Made by a program: the position numbers and the translations under genes
From: Microbacterium sp. MYb62
Lineage (GTDB): Bacteria; Actinomycetota; Actinomycetes; Actinomycetales; Microbacteriaceae
DNA: 64,000 bases
Reading direction: 5' to 3'
Assembly (NCBI RefSeq): GCF_002979475.1
Contig: NZ_PCOY01000005.1
Coordinates: 62,001 to 126,000, forward strand
Shown here: positions 1-6,646 of the stretch, piece by piece
Layout of the letters: every line of letters starts with the position of its first letter
How positions within the stretch are numbered: the stretch's first letter is position 1
The notes under the pieces: model-generated
Database searches by the model: none
Told to the model about the DNA's origin: nothing
The model's input: only the letters and a program-made list of their open reading frames with translations

Positions 1-147
1 CTCGACGGTCCCGGCGGGATCGCTCACATCGGGCGCGGCGGACTCGGCGGAGACAGCGGGTGTCTCGACAGCGGATGTCTCGACAGCGGGTGCGGTGGGG
101 GCGACGGCATCGTCACCGGACTTCTTGCGGCGGGAGAAGAGGGCCAT
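1..147 (-). CDS. N-terminal fragment, possibly SseB-family protein
   Basis: Only the first 49 codons are in the window; the gene runs off the left edge. It starts at an ATG at 147 with MALFSRRKK and then becomes an Ala/Pro/Glu-rich low-complexity stretch containing a short repeat (PAVETSAVETPAV) encoded by a tandem 15-base repeat around 60-88. The start is supported by TAGGCT seven bases upstream (leaderless pattern). A basic MALFSRRKK start followed by a disordered linker resembles actinobacterial SseB-like proteins that I recall near pcrA, but no conserved domain is visible here, so that name is weak inference. Confidence 0.5.
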   Translation of the reverse strand, partial: MALFSRRKKSGDDAVAPTAPAVETSAVETPAVSAESAAPDVSDPAGTVE

Positions 148-154
148 ATGAGCC

Positions 155-160
155 AGCCTA
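155..160 (-). promoter_or_regulatory. -10 element TAGGCT, leaderless start
   Basis: On the minus strand TAGGCT ends seven bases before the ATG at 147. No Shine-Dalgarno sequence is present, so the transcript probably begins at or next to the start codon. Confidence 0.45.
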
Positions 161-210
161 ACCGGCATCCCGGCGTGTGTTCCGCCGTGGCGGAGACTCT
201 GTCGGCGGTG

Positions 211-2685
211 CTAGATCTTCTCGATCGGTGCGACCTTGATGAGGAGCTTCTTCTGCCCCGCCGAGTCGAACCGCACGTGGGCGATGCGCTTGGCTCCCTC
301 ACCGGTCACGGCGTCCACCCGTCCCTCTCCGAAGTCGACGTGCCGGATGCGATCGCCCGCGGCGAGCTCGAGGTCGCCGTTGTCGCGCATCTTGGCCGTG
401 ACCCGGTTGGGGAACTTGTCCATCGCCGTCGACAGCGGCTTGAGGGAGTCGCGTCCGGGGAGCGCCTTGACCCCGAAGCGGTCGCCGGAGCCCGAGCCGC
501 CGAACCCGCCCTGGCGACGCGCGTTCAGGGCGCGGGACTGCATCCCCCCACGCGAGTTCACGTCTCCCGGGGACTGCCGCCAGTCGATCAGGCTCGCCGG
601 GATCTCCTGCAGGAAGCGACTGGGCATCGCCACGGTGACCTCGCCGAACTGCGCCCTCGTCATGGCGAGGGAGAGATGCAGCCGTTTGCGCGCCCGCGTG
701 ATGCCGACGTAGAAGAGTCGTCGCTCCTCCTGCGGTCCGCCCGGCTCTCCAGCCGAGATGCGGTGCGGGATGAGGTCTTCCTCCACGCCCGTGACGAACA
801 CCGCGTCGTATTCGAGACCCTTCGCCGTGTGCATGGTCATGAGCGAGACGGAGCCGGATTCATCGTCGAGGTCGTCGGCGTCGGACACCAGGGCGACCTC
901 CGTGAGGAAGTCGACGATCGTGCCCTCGGGGTTGTTGCGGGCGAAGTCGCGGGCGACGGCCACGAACTCGTCGAGGTTCTCGACGCGCGCCTCGTCCTGC
1001 GGGTCGCGGCTCGCACGCAGAGCGTCGAGGTAGCCGCTCTGGGAGAGCAGCAGACTCAGGCCGTCGGCCACGCTCGTGGGGGGAGGCACCTCTCCGGTCG
1101 CCGGGACCATGATCGCCGTGGCTTCGGCGAGCACGGCGTCGAGCTTGGCGATCGCCGCCTGGATCTTCGGCCCGACGCCGAGCTGACCCGGCATCGACAG
1201 CGCATCGCGGAAGCTGATGCCGTGCTCCTCGGCGAACCGTGCGATGGCTGTCTCGGTCACATCGCCGATGCCGCGTCGCGGCTTGTTCAGGACGCGGCGC
1301 ACCGACATCTCGTCGGCCGGGTTCGCGACCGCGACGAGGTAGGCCAGCGCATCCTTGATCTCGGCACGGTCGTAGAACTTCGTGCCGCCCATGATCTTGT
1401 ACGGCACCGCCGAACGGATGAAGATCTCCTCCAGCGCACGGGACTGCGAGTTGGTGCGGTAGAAGACCGCCATCTCCGAGTACGGCATACCCGCACGGTG
1501 CAGCGACTCGACCTCGTCGGCCACGAACTGGGCCTCGTCATGCTGCGAGTAGCCGGTGAAGCCGATGATGGCGTCGCCGTCGCCCTTGTCGCTCCAGAGC
1601 TTCTTGTCCTTGCGGTCGAAGTTGTTGCCGATCACGGCGTTCGCGGCGGACAGGATGTTCTGCGTCGATCGATAGTTCTGCTCGAGCAGCACCACCCGGG
1701 CGCCGGGGAAGTCGCGCTCGAACTCGCTGATGTTGCGGATGTCCGCGCCGCGGAACGCGTAGATCGACTGATCGGAGTCGCCGACCACGGTGAGCGAGGC
1801 TCCGGGCTCTCCGGCATCGGCGGTGGGAGCGGGGTCGGGCTCGAAGATCATCATGCCGTTGGAGGCATAGGGATCCGGGGCGGCACCGGCGGAGCCGGAT
1901 ACGGGGCGCGTGAGCTCGTGGATCAGCGAGTACTGCGCGTGGTTCGTGTCCTGGTACTCGTCGACCAGGATGTGGCGGAACCGGCGGCGATAGGTGTCGG
2001 CGACCTGCGGGAACGCCCGGAACAGGTAGACCGTCTGGCCGATGAGGTCGTCGAAGTCGAAGGCGTTCGCCTTCTGCAGCTGTCGCTGGTAGTCGGCGAA
2101 GACCTCGACGAACACCCGCTCGGCCGGATCACTCATGTTGGCCTGACGTGCGTACGACTCCGCGTCGGACAGCTCGTTCTTCAGCTTGGAGATGCGCGAT
2201 TGCACGGAGGCCGGCGTCAGCCCGTAGGCGTCGGCCTCGTGCTCCTTGACCAGGCGCTTGAGCAGAGCCCGCGAGTCGCCGGAATCGTAGATCGTGAACG
2301 ACTTCGTGTAGCCGAACTGCTGGGCTTCCCGGCGCAGGATGCGCACGCAGGCGGAGTGGAACGTCGAGATCCACATGCCGCGGGCGGCGTCGCCGATCAG
2401 CCCCTCGACCCGCTCGCGCATCTCGCCCGCGGCCTTGTTCGTGAACGTGATCGCGAGGATCTGACTCGGCCACGCCTCGCGTCCGCGCAGCAGCGAGGCG
2501 ATGCGGCGGGTGAGCACGCTGGTCTTGCCCGATCCTGCACCCGCGACGATGAGCAGGGCGGGGCCGCGGTAGGTGACGGCCTCGAGCTGCTGGGGGTTCA
2601 GGCCGGCGAGGAGATCGTCCTGCCCCTCCGCCCCGGAGGAGCGCGGGCCGACGGATCCGGGGACGATGAGGGGAGCTTCGGTCAT
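211..2685 (-). CDS. pcrA: UvrD/PcrA-type ATP-dependent 3'-5' DNA helicase
   Basis: Superfamily 1A helicase that unwinds DNA in nucleotide excision and mismatch-type repair and clears stalled complexes. The 824 residues show the full motif series: Q motif (LNPQQLEAV, about 29), Walker A GAGSGKT (about 49-55), motif Ia FTNKAAGEMRERV, motif II VDEYQDT, motif III GDSDQSIYAFRGAD, motif IV QNYRS, motif V MTMHTAKGLEYDAVF and motif VI YVGITRARKRL. The C-terminal 50 residues (GDRIRHVDFGEGRV) form the Tudor-like RNA polymerase-interacting module known in PcrA/UvrD. A Gly/Ala/Pro-rich insertion sits between motifs II and III (about 260-300). Length is normal for actinobacterial PcrA. The start has no strong Shine-Dalgarno sequence but a TAGACT box lies nine bases upstream. 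Confidence 0.97.
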   Translation of the reverse strand: MTEAPLIVPGSVGPRSSGAEGQDDLLAGLNPQQLEAVTYRGPALLIVAGAGSGKTSVLTRRIASLLRGREAWPSQILAITFTNKAAGEMRERVEGLIGDAARGMWISTFHSACVRILRREAQQFGYTKSFTIYDSGDSRALLKRLVKEHEADAYGLTPASVQSRISKLKNELSDAESYARQANMSDPAERVFVEVFADYQRQLQKANAFDFDDLIGQTVYLFRAFPQVADTYRRRFRHILVDEYQDTNHAQYSLIHELTRPVSGSAGAAPDPYASNGMMIFEPDPAPTADAGEPGASLTVVGDSDQSIYAFRGADIRNISEFERDFPGARVVLLEQNYRSTQNILSAANAVIGNNFDRKDKKLWSDKGDGDAIIGFTGYSQHDEAQFVADEVESLHRAGMPYSEMAVFYRTNSQSRALEEIFIRSAVPYKIMGGTKFYDRAEIKDALAYLVAVANPADEMSVRRVLNKPRRGIGDVTETAIARFAEEHGISFRDALSMPGQLGVGPKIQAAIAKLDAVLAEATAIMVPATGEVPPPTSVADGLSLLLSQSGYLDALRASRDPQDEARVENLDEFVAVARDFARNNPEGTIVDFLTEVALVSDADDLDDESGSVSLMTMHTAKGLEYDAVFVTGVEEDLIPHRISAGEPGGPQEERRLFYVGITRARKRLHLSLAMTRAQFGEVTVAMPSRFLQEIPASLIDWRQSPGDVNSRGGMQSRALNARRQGGFGGSGSGDRFGVKALPGRDSLKPLSTAMDKFPNRVTAKMRDNGDLELAAGDRIRHVDFGEGRVDAVTGEGAKRIAHVRFDSAGQKKLLIKVAPIEKI

Positions 2686-2694
2686 GGCCCTTCG

Positions 2695-2700
2695 AGTCTA
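2695..2700 (-). promoter_or_regulatory. -10 element TAGACT of pcrA
   Basis: TAGACT on the minus strand lies nine bases before the pcrA ATG, which gives an almost leaderless transcript. The same hexamer precedes the DUF3817-guaA operon and groES. Confidence 0.4.
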
Positions 2701-2860
2701 GGCGGCGGCACCGACACCGCGGCACGGGATGCCTCCGCCGAAGGGCGTCTCACCGACCCGCGGGCCCGTTCCTCGAGGAGAGCGGCGGACAGCTCCCCCG
2801 GCGACCGTTCGGCCCCGCCACTCGACGGAGCGGGTCAGAGAGCGATCCGCCATACCCCGC

Positions 2861-3472
2861 CTACCGGCTCTCCAGGGCGAGACGCCCGGCGAGGAGCACG
2901 TAGGTCGCGGCGAACGAGCGACGCAGCCAGGTCATCACCTTCGGCCGACCCAGGACCCGGGCGCGCATCGTGGCCGCGAAGACGCCGTACAGCGCGAAGA
3001 CGAGGAACGTGAACGCCATGAACACCAGACTCAGACCGACCATCTGCCAGGTGCCGCTCGGGTCACCGGCGGGGACGAACTGCGGCAGGAAAGCGAAGAA
3101 GAAGATCGTGAGCTTGGGGTTGAGGACGTTGATGAGGATCGCGGTGCGGATCACGCGCCACGACGAGAGCGGTGCGGCATCCTCCTCTGCCTGGATCAGC
3201 GACCTGTCGCGCAGGGTCTGCCAGGCGAGGAACAGCAGATAGGCGATGCCGAGCCACTTGATGGTCTCGAAAGCGACCGCAGAGGCGTTCAGGATCGCGG
3301 CGAGCCCGGTGATCGCCGCGATCATGTGCGGGATGACACCGAGCGTGCACCCGAAGGCCGCGATGATGCCGGCCCTGCTTCCCCGCGAGAGCCCCGCCGC
3401 GATCGAATACACGGCACCCGTCCCGGGCGTGGCGACGATCACCAGCGTCGTCAGGAGGAAGGCGATGCTCAT
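2861..3472 (-). CDS. LysE/RhtB-family amino acid exporter
   Basis: Integral membrane exporter of the LysE/RhtB (threonine/homoserine efflux) superfamily; the substrate cannot be told from sequence. The 203 residues show six hydrophobic segments (about 1-21, 38-60, 66-84, 112-135, 143-168, 181-200), the N-terminal PGTGAVYSIAAGLSRG signature equivalent to PGP...G..G in the family, and the central NPK motif (INVLNPKLTIFF). Start ATG at 3472 is preceded by a strong AAAGGAGGA Shine-Dalgarno sequence. It is divergent from the type VII-like cassette and is probably transcribed alone. It follows pcrA on the same strand with a 175-base gap in which I see nothing else. Confidence 0.93.
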   Translation of the reverse strand: MSIAFLLTTLVIVATPGTGAVYSIAAGLSRGSRAGIIAAFGCTLGVIPHMIAAITGLAAILNASAVAFETIKWLGIAYLLFLAWQTLRDRSLIQAEEDAAPLSSWRVIRTAILINVLNPKLTIFFFAFLPQFVPAGDPSGTWQMVGLSLVFMAFTFLVFALYGVFAATMRARVLGRPKVMTWLRRSFAATYVLLAGRLALESR

Positions 3473-3569
3473 TCCTCCTCCTTTCGTCGCGGTCGTTCCG
3501 CGTCGTCATCCTGTCTACCCGGCTTCTGCCCCCGCGCGCATCCCCCAAAACGGAGACCGCAGCCGCCGC

Positions 3570-3598
3570 TTGGCATCCTCAGGCGCCCGACCTATCGT
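3570..3598 (+). promoter_or_regulatory. Sigma70-type promoter of the type VII-like cassette
   Basis: TTGGCA at 3570-3575 and TATCGT at 3593-3598 are separated by exactly 17 bases, a near-consensus housekeeping promoter. It lies about 60 bases upstream of the first cassette gene, in the divergent gap with the LysE gene. Confidence 0.6.
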
Positions 3599-3661
3599 GG
3601 ACTCTGTCTGTTCACCGATCCGGTCGATCAGACGCGCAGATTTCGGGGGGAGCACGATCAG

Positions 3662-3970
3662 ATGGCGGATATCGAAGTCCACAGCGAGGCCTATGCCGCC
3701 GCGCGAAGTGCGCTGACGGAGGCCGCGGCGAAGCTCGCGTCCGCGCGGAACAGCGTCTCCTCGGCGGTGCCCGGGATGGCGTTCGGCCCGATCGGCGCCT
3801 TCATCCCCCCGGTGCTGAACTCGGTCGGGGCTGTCGTCGAGGGAGCGGCCGGCTTCGTCGGGACGGTCTCGCAGCGCACCGCCTCCGGCGTGGAGAAGGC
3901 CGTGGAGGGGTTCCGCACCGTCGACGACGACGGCCGCGCCGATCTCGAGCGCATCGCCGCGGAGGGCTGA
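3662..3970 (+). CDS. Small EspC/WXG100-like helical protein
   Basis: A 102-residue, Ala-rich, all-helical protein: helix to about residue 38, a Gly/Pro turn (PGMAFGPIGAFIPP) and a second helix to the end. Overall shape and the tail FRTVDDDGRADLERI resemble the EspC/PE-like helical-hairpin substrates of type VII secretion; the tail carries an F-x-x-x-D version of the usual YxxxD/E export motif. It starts at ATG 3662, immediately after a G-rich stretch, and its stop is one base from the GTG of the next gene, so the two are translationally coupled. No enzyme motif is visible. Assignment to a type VII substrate family is inference from fold pattern and neighbours. Confidence 0.65.
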   Translation: MADIEVHSEAYAAARSALTEAAAKLASARNSVSSAVPGMAFGPIGAFIPPVLNSVGAVVEGAAGFVGTVSQRTASGVEKAVEGFRTVDDDGRADLERIAAEG

Positions 3971-3971
3971 C

Positions 3972-5282
3972 GTGAGCACCACCGTCCTGCCGGATGCCGA
4001 CGCAGCCGCCTCCGCCCTCGCCTCGGGAAGCTGGAGCAGTCAGCTCCCCGCCGGCGGCGGCGCCGGCGACGATTGCGGCGGCGGCCTGCATGGCTTCGCC
4101 TCCGAGATCATGCGTTTCGTCCGACCGCTGGAGCAGCTGCTCGAGCAGGTGACGGGCGACCCGGCGGGGCTCTATCAGGCGTCGCATGCCTGGGAGACGT
4201 ACGCGGGCGATGTGCAGTCGGCGTCCGCGCTCTATCAGCAGGCGCTCACGCAGATCAGCGGCCAGGTGCAGGGGCTGACCGCCCTGGTCGTGGAGGGTTC
4301 CCTGCGGGTGCTGACCGCGGCGACGCATTCGATCGCCGACTGGTCGAAGGTGATGAGTCAGGCGCTGCAGCTGTGCGTGCGCGCCGTCGAGGTCATGCGC
4401 TCACTGGTGTGCGCCGGATTCGAGCTGCTGTCGACGGTGGGCGGCAGCATCAAGGATTTCCTGTTCGGCAGCTGGCCCTGGGAGCTCGACAAGAAGGCGC
4501 AGGTGATCCAGGACTTCGCCGACAACTGCGCGCAGGTCATCTCCGAGGTCACCTCCAACATCGACCGCGCGTTGCAGGCGCTGCGGGAGATGCTTCGACT
4601 GGCGACGGACCTCTATCGGGCGATCATCCCGTTCCATCAGCGCCTCGAAGACGTGCTCGGCGAGCTCCTTGAGCAGTTCCCCCCTGGGCAGCTCCTCGGC
4701 CCCCTGGGCGGCCTGCCCGGAGCGATCCCGCCCGGCGGCATGGGAGACACCTACGATCCCGGCCCCTCCCCCTACCCCGGCTCGGATCACCGGTTCGTCG
4801 GCGACTACGACCTCGGCTACTCCCATCAGTTCGACCTCGGCGCCACCGACATGACCACCGAGCAGCTCAACCAGATGCTCCAGCAGGAGTTCGGTCATGT
4901 CTTCCTCCCGTCGCGCGAGGGCGACAACTCGCAGCTCAACATGCAGCTCAGCGGCGAGGGGCAGACCATCAAGACTTCGCTGTTCGGCATGGGCATCCCC
5001 GGTGTCACCTCCGGCGACATCGTCGTGCAGCAGGTGACGGACGACGGCTTCGTGATCGCCGCGAAACCGGGACACCCGGAATATCCGGGCGAGGTGGCCT
5101 TCCGACTGCGCAACGTCGACGGCCGTGGGGTCTTCGAGGTCACGGGGGCCTACGACGAGACGATCCTCTCCGGCATGGGCTTCCCCGGCAACACCAACCC
5201 GGCCTACGCCGGCATCGCGGATGTCAGCATCTGGTCCGACATGCAGTACCGACTCGAGGACATGATGCACTATGGCCGCTAA
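3972..5282 (+). CDS. Large type VII-like substrate with unknown C-terminal domain
   Basis: A 436-residue protein starting at GTG 3972. Residues about 40-230 are long amphipathic helices (including SHAWETYAGDV and an Ala-rich coiled region), as in LXG/WXG-type type VII substrates. A Pro/Gly-rich linker follows (about 235-275: PPGQLLGPLGGLPGA), then a distinct compact domain of about 150 residues rich in beta-prone and aromatic residues (GHVFLPSREGDNSQLN to the end). This helical-delivery plus linker plus C-terminal domain layout is that of polymorphic toxins, but I recognise no catalytic motif. It overlaps the next gene, a lipoprotein, by 11 bases, which would suit an effector-immunity pair. 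Function is inferred from architecture only. Confidence 0.6.
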   Translation: MSTTVLPDADAAASALASGSWSSQLPAGGGAGDDCGGGLHGFASEIMRFVRPLEQLLEQVTGDPAGLYQASHAWETYAGDVQSASALYQQALTQISGQVQGLTALVVEGSLRVLTAATHSIADWSKVMSQALQLCVRAVEVMRSLVCAGFELLSTVGGSIKDFLFGSWPWELDKKAQVIQDFADNCAQVISEVTSNIDRALQALREMLRLATDLYRAIIPFHQRLEDVLGELLEQFPPGQLLGPLGGLPGAIPPGGMGDTYDPGPSPYPGSDHRFVGDYDLGYSHQFDLGATDMTTEQLNQMLQQEFGHVFLPSREGDNSQLNMQLSGEGQTIKTSLFGMGIPGVTSGDIVVQQVTDDGFVIAAKPGHPEYPGEVAFRLRNVDGRGVFEVTGAYDETILSGMGFPGNTNPAYAGIADVSIWSDMQYRLEDMMHYGR

Positions 5283-5838
5283 ACGCTGGTTCGCCCTCTC
5301 CGTCGTCGCCGTGAGCATGCTCGCCCTCTCGGGGTGCGCGTTCGGAGGCGGCGGCTCGGGGGCCGACGTCCCCCACGATGCGGCATCCGGTGGTCAGACC
5401 CTCGCCGAGATGCGCGAGTCGCTCGATGCGCTCCCCGGCATCGTGGTCTCCGAGATCACGGGCGGCGAACGGCCGAACGTCAAGGGCAACACCGGGTACG
5501 CGGTCGCCCTCGAGGTCGAACCGGGCTACACGATCGCCGACGGCGCGGCCCTCGTCGACTTCGTCGTCGCCTCCGTCTGGTCGGTGCGCGAGGGCTATAT
5601 GCCCAACGCCCGGATCGACATCAGCGTGCGCACCTCGTCACCGGAGGGCTTCGACGTGGCGGCGGCGGCGCAGCAGGCCGGTTGGGTCCAAGACGCCGCG
5701 GCCGCGCCGAGCGCGTACAGCTCCGCATCCATCGAGGTGGCGGAGAGCAAGGACCAGGGCGCGCGCAATGTCGAACGACTCGGCTCGTGGCCGGGCGAAG
5801 CGCCGGAGGTCCCCTCCGGTGTGACCGAGCAGGAATGA
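5272..5838 (+). CDS. Cassette lipoprotein (possible immunity partner)
   Basis: A 188-residue lipoprotein with a signal sequence MAAKRWFALSVVAVSMLAL and lipobox LSGC, followed by a Gly/Ser linker. The mature part (about 45-150) is an alpha/beta domain with GYAVALEVEPGYTIADGAAL and ARIDISVRT strands; no catalytic residues are recognisable. It overlaps the preceding helical protein by 11 bases and runs into the next gene, so it is co-expressed with the type VII-like substrates. A lipoprotein held on the outside of the membrane next to a putative exported toxin could be an immunity protein; a structural role is equally possible. Confidence 0.7.
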   Translation: MAAKRWFALSVVAVSMLALSGCAFGGGGSGADVPHDAASGGQTLAEMRESLDALPGIVVSEITGGERPNVKGNTGYAVALEVEPGYTIADGAALVDFVVASVWSVREGYMPNARIDISVRTSSPEGFDVAAAAQQAGWVQDAAAAPSAYSSASIEVAESKDQGARNVERLGSWPGEAPEVPSGVTEQE

Positions 5839-5849
5839 CGGAGGACGAC

Positions 5850-6251
5850 GTGAACGACGACACGTTCGGCATCGACGACGGCTTCGCCGCGGCGCGGCGG
5901 CAGCTCGACGACATCAACCGCCAGGCGCAGCAGAACCGCGAACGCGCCCAGGCCCTGGCTGCCGACGTCGAGACCATCACCGAGTCGGTGCGCAGCCCTC
6001 GTGGCGAGGTGACGGTGCGCGCCAGGGTCGGCGGCAAGCTCGCCGGCCTCGAATTCGGTCCGGCGGCCGAAGGACTCGCGCTGCCGGTGCTCGCGCAGCT
6101 GACACTCGAGACGATCGCCGAGGCGCAGCACAAGGCGATGTCGGTGCTCGCGGATCGGAGCGCCGATCTGTTCGGCGCCGAATCCGACATCGCGACGAGC
6201 CTGAAGTCGGATGCGCGACGCGGCTATCCGACCACCGGACTGGAAAGCTGA
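5850..6251 (+). CDS. YbaB/EbfC-family nucleoid-associated-like protein
   Basis: About 133 residues: an N-terminal coiled-coil helix (ARRQLDDINRQAQQNRERAQALA) and then the YbaB-like core, in which residues SPRGEVTVRARVGGKLAGLEF form the typical beta strands and a C-terminal helix follows. YbaB family members bind DNA as dimers; divergent members (EspL-like) sit in mycobacterial ESX loci and act as chaperone-like partners, which fits this context. GTG 5850 is chosen because GGAGG lies five bases upstream (5840-5844). An in-frame ATG at 5835 that overlaps the previous stop would add five residues. Confidence 0.7.
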   Translation: MNDDTFGIDDGFAAARRQLDDINRQAQQNRERAQALAADVETITESVRSPRGEVTVRARVGGKLAGLEFGPAAEGLALPVLAQLTLETIAEAQHKAMSVLADRSADLFGAESDIATSLKSDARRGYPTTGLES

Positions 6252-6257
6252 CGCACC

Positions 6258-6548
6258 ATGGATCTCACGATCGATCCCGACCGGCTCGCCGAGACCGCAG
6301 CGAGCGGGCTGGCCTCCGCCACAGCCATCGTGGAGTCTCTCGACGCTCTGGCGGCCGCCTCCGGCGACCTGCGGTCCCGCTGGGAGGGCGAGGCGCAGAG
6401 CGCGTTCACCCGGCGCTCCTCCGCCCTGGACGCGCAGTGGCGCCTGCACGCCGGAACCCTGCGGCTCTCTTCGGAACGCGCGGCACGACTCGCCGAGGAG
6501 TACCGCCAGGCCGACGCCGACGGCGCGCGGGCCGTGCTCGGGCTCTGA
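6258..6548 (+). CDS. WXG100-family protein
   Basis: A 96-residue helical-hairpin protein of the ESAT-6/WXG100 family. The hairpin turn carries the diagnostic W-x-G (RWEGEAQSAF, about residue 40-49), and the C-terminal helix carries the type VII secretion motif Y-x-x-x-D (EEYRQAD, about 80-86). Length is typical. It is the last gene of the five-gene cassette, six bases after the YbaB-like gene. No EccC ATPase, EccB, EccD or mycosin gene lies in the window, so secretion would depend on a machinery encoded elsewhere. Confidence 0.88.
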   Translation: MDLTIDPDRLAETAASGLASATAIVESLDALAAASGDLRSRWEGEAQSAFTRRSSALDAQWRLHAGTLRLSSERAARLAEEYRQADADGARAVLGL

Positions 6549-6591
6549 CGGTCCTCCTCCGCTCACCGTCGACCGCAGCCGACGCCGATGA

Positions 6592-6625
6592 CGGGGAGGG
6601 ACCACGATCCGCGCATCCCTCCCCG
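6592..6625. terminator. Bidirectional stem-loop between convergent genes
   Basis: CGGGGAGGGA (6592-6601) pairs perfectly with TCCCTCCCCG (6616-6625) around a 14-base loop. It sits between the convergent WXG100 gene and the lamin-tail protein gene. There is no U-run, as is usual in this group. Confidence 0.45.
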
Positions 6626-6646
6626 CTCTCGTGCGTCGGCTCGACG

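Noticed and set aside
148-3012. 954-codon open frame on the plus strand over pcrA
   Set aside because: It is antisense to an intact pcrA with all helicase motifs; long antisense frames are expected from third-position GC bias. The translation is low-complexity Arg/Val/Gly/Asp and matches nothing.
5835-6251. ATG 5835 as start of the YbaB-like gene
   Set aside because: It overlaps the previous stop in ATGA style but lacks a good ribosome-binding site, whereas GTG 5850 has GGAGG five bases upstream. Kept as the alternative.
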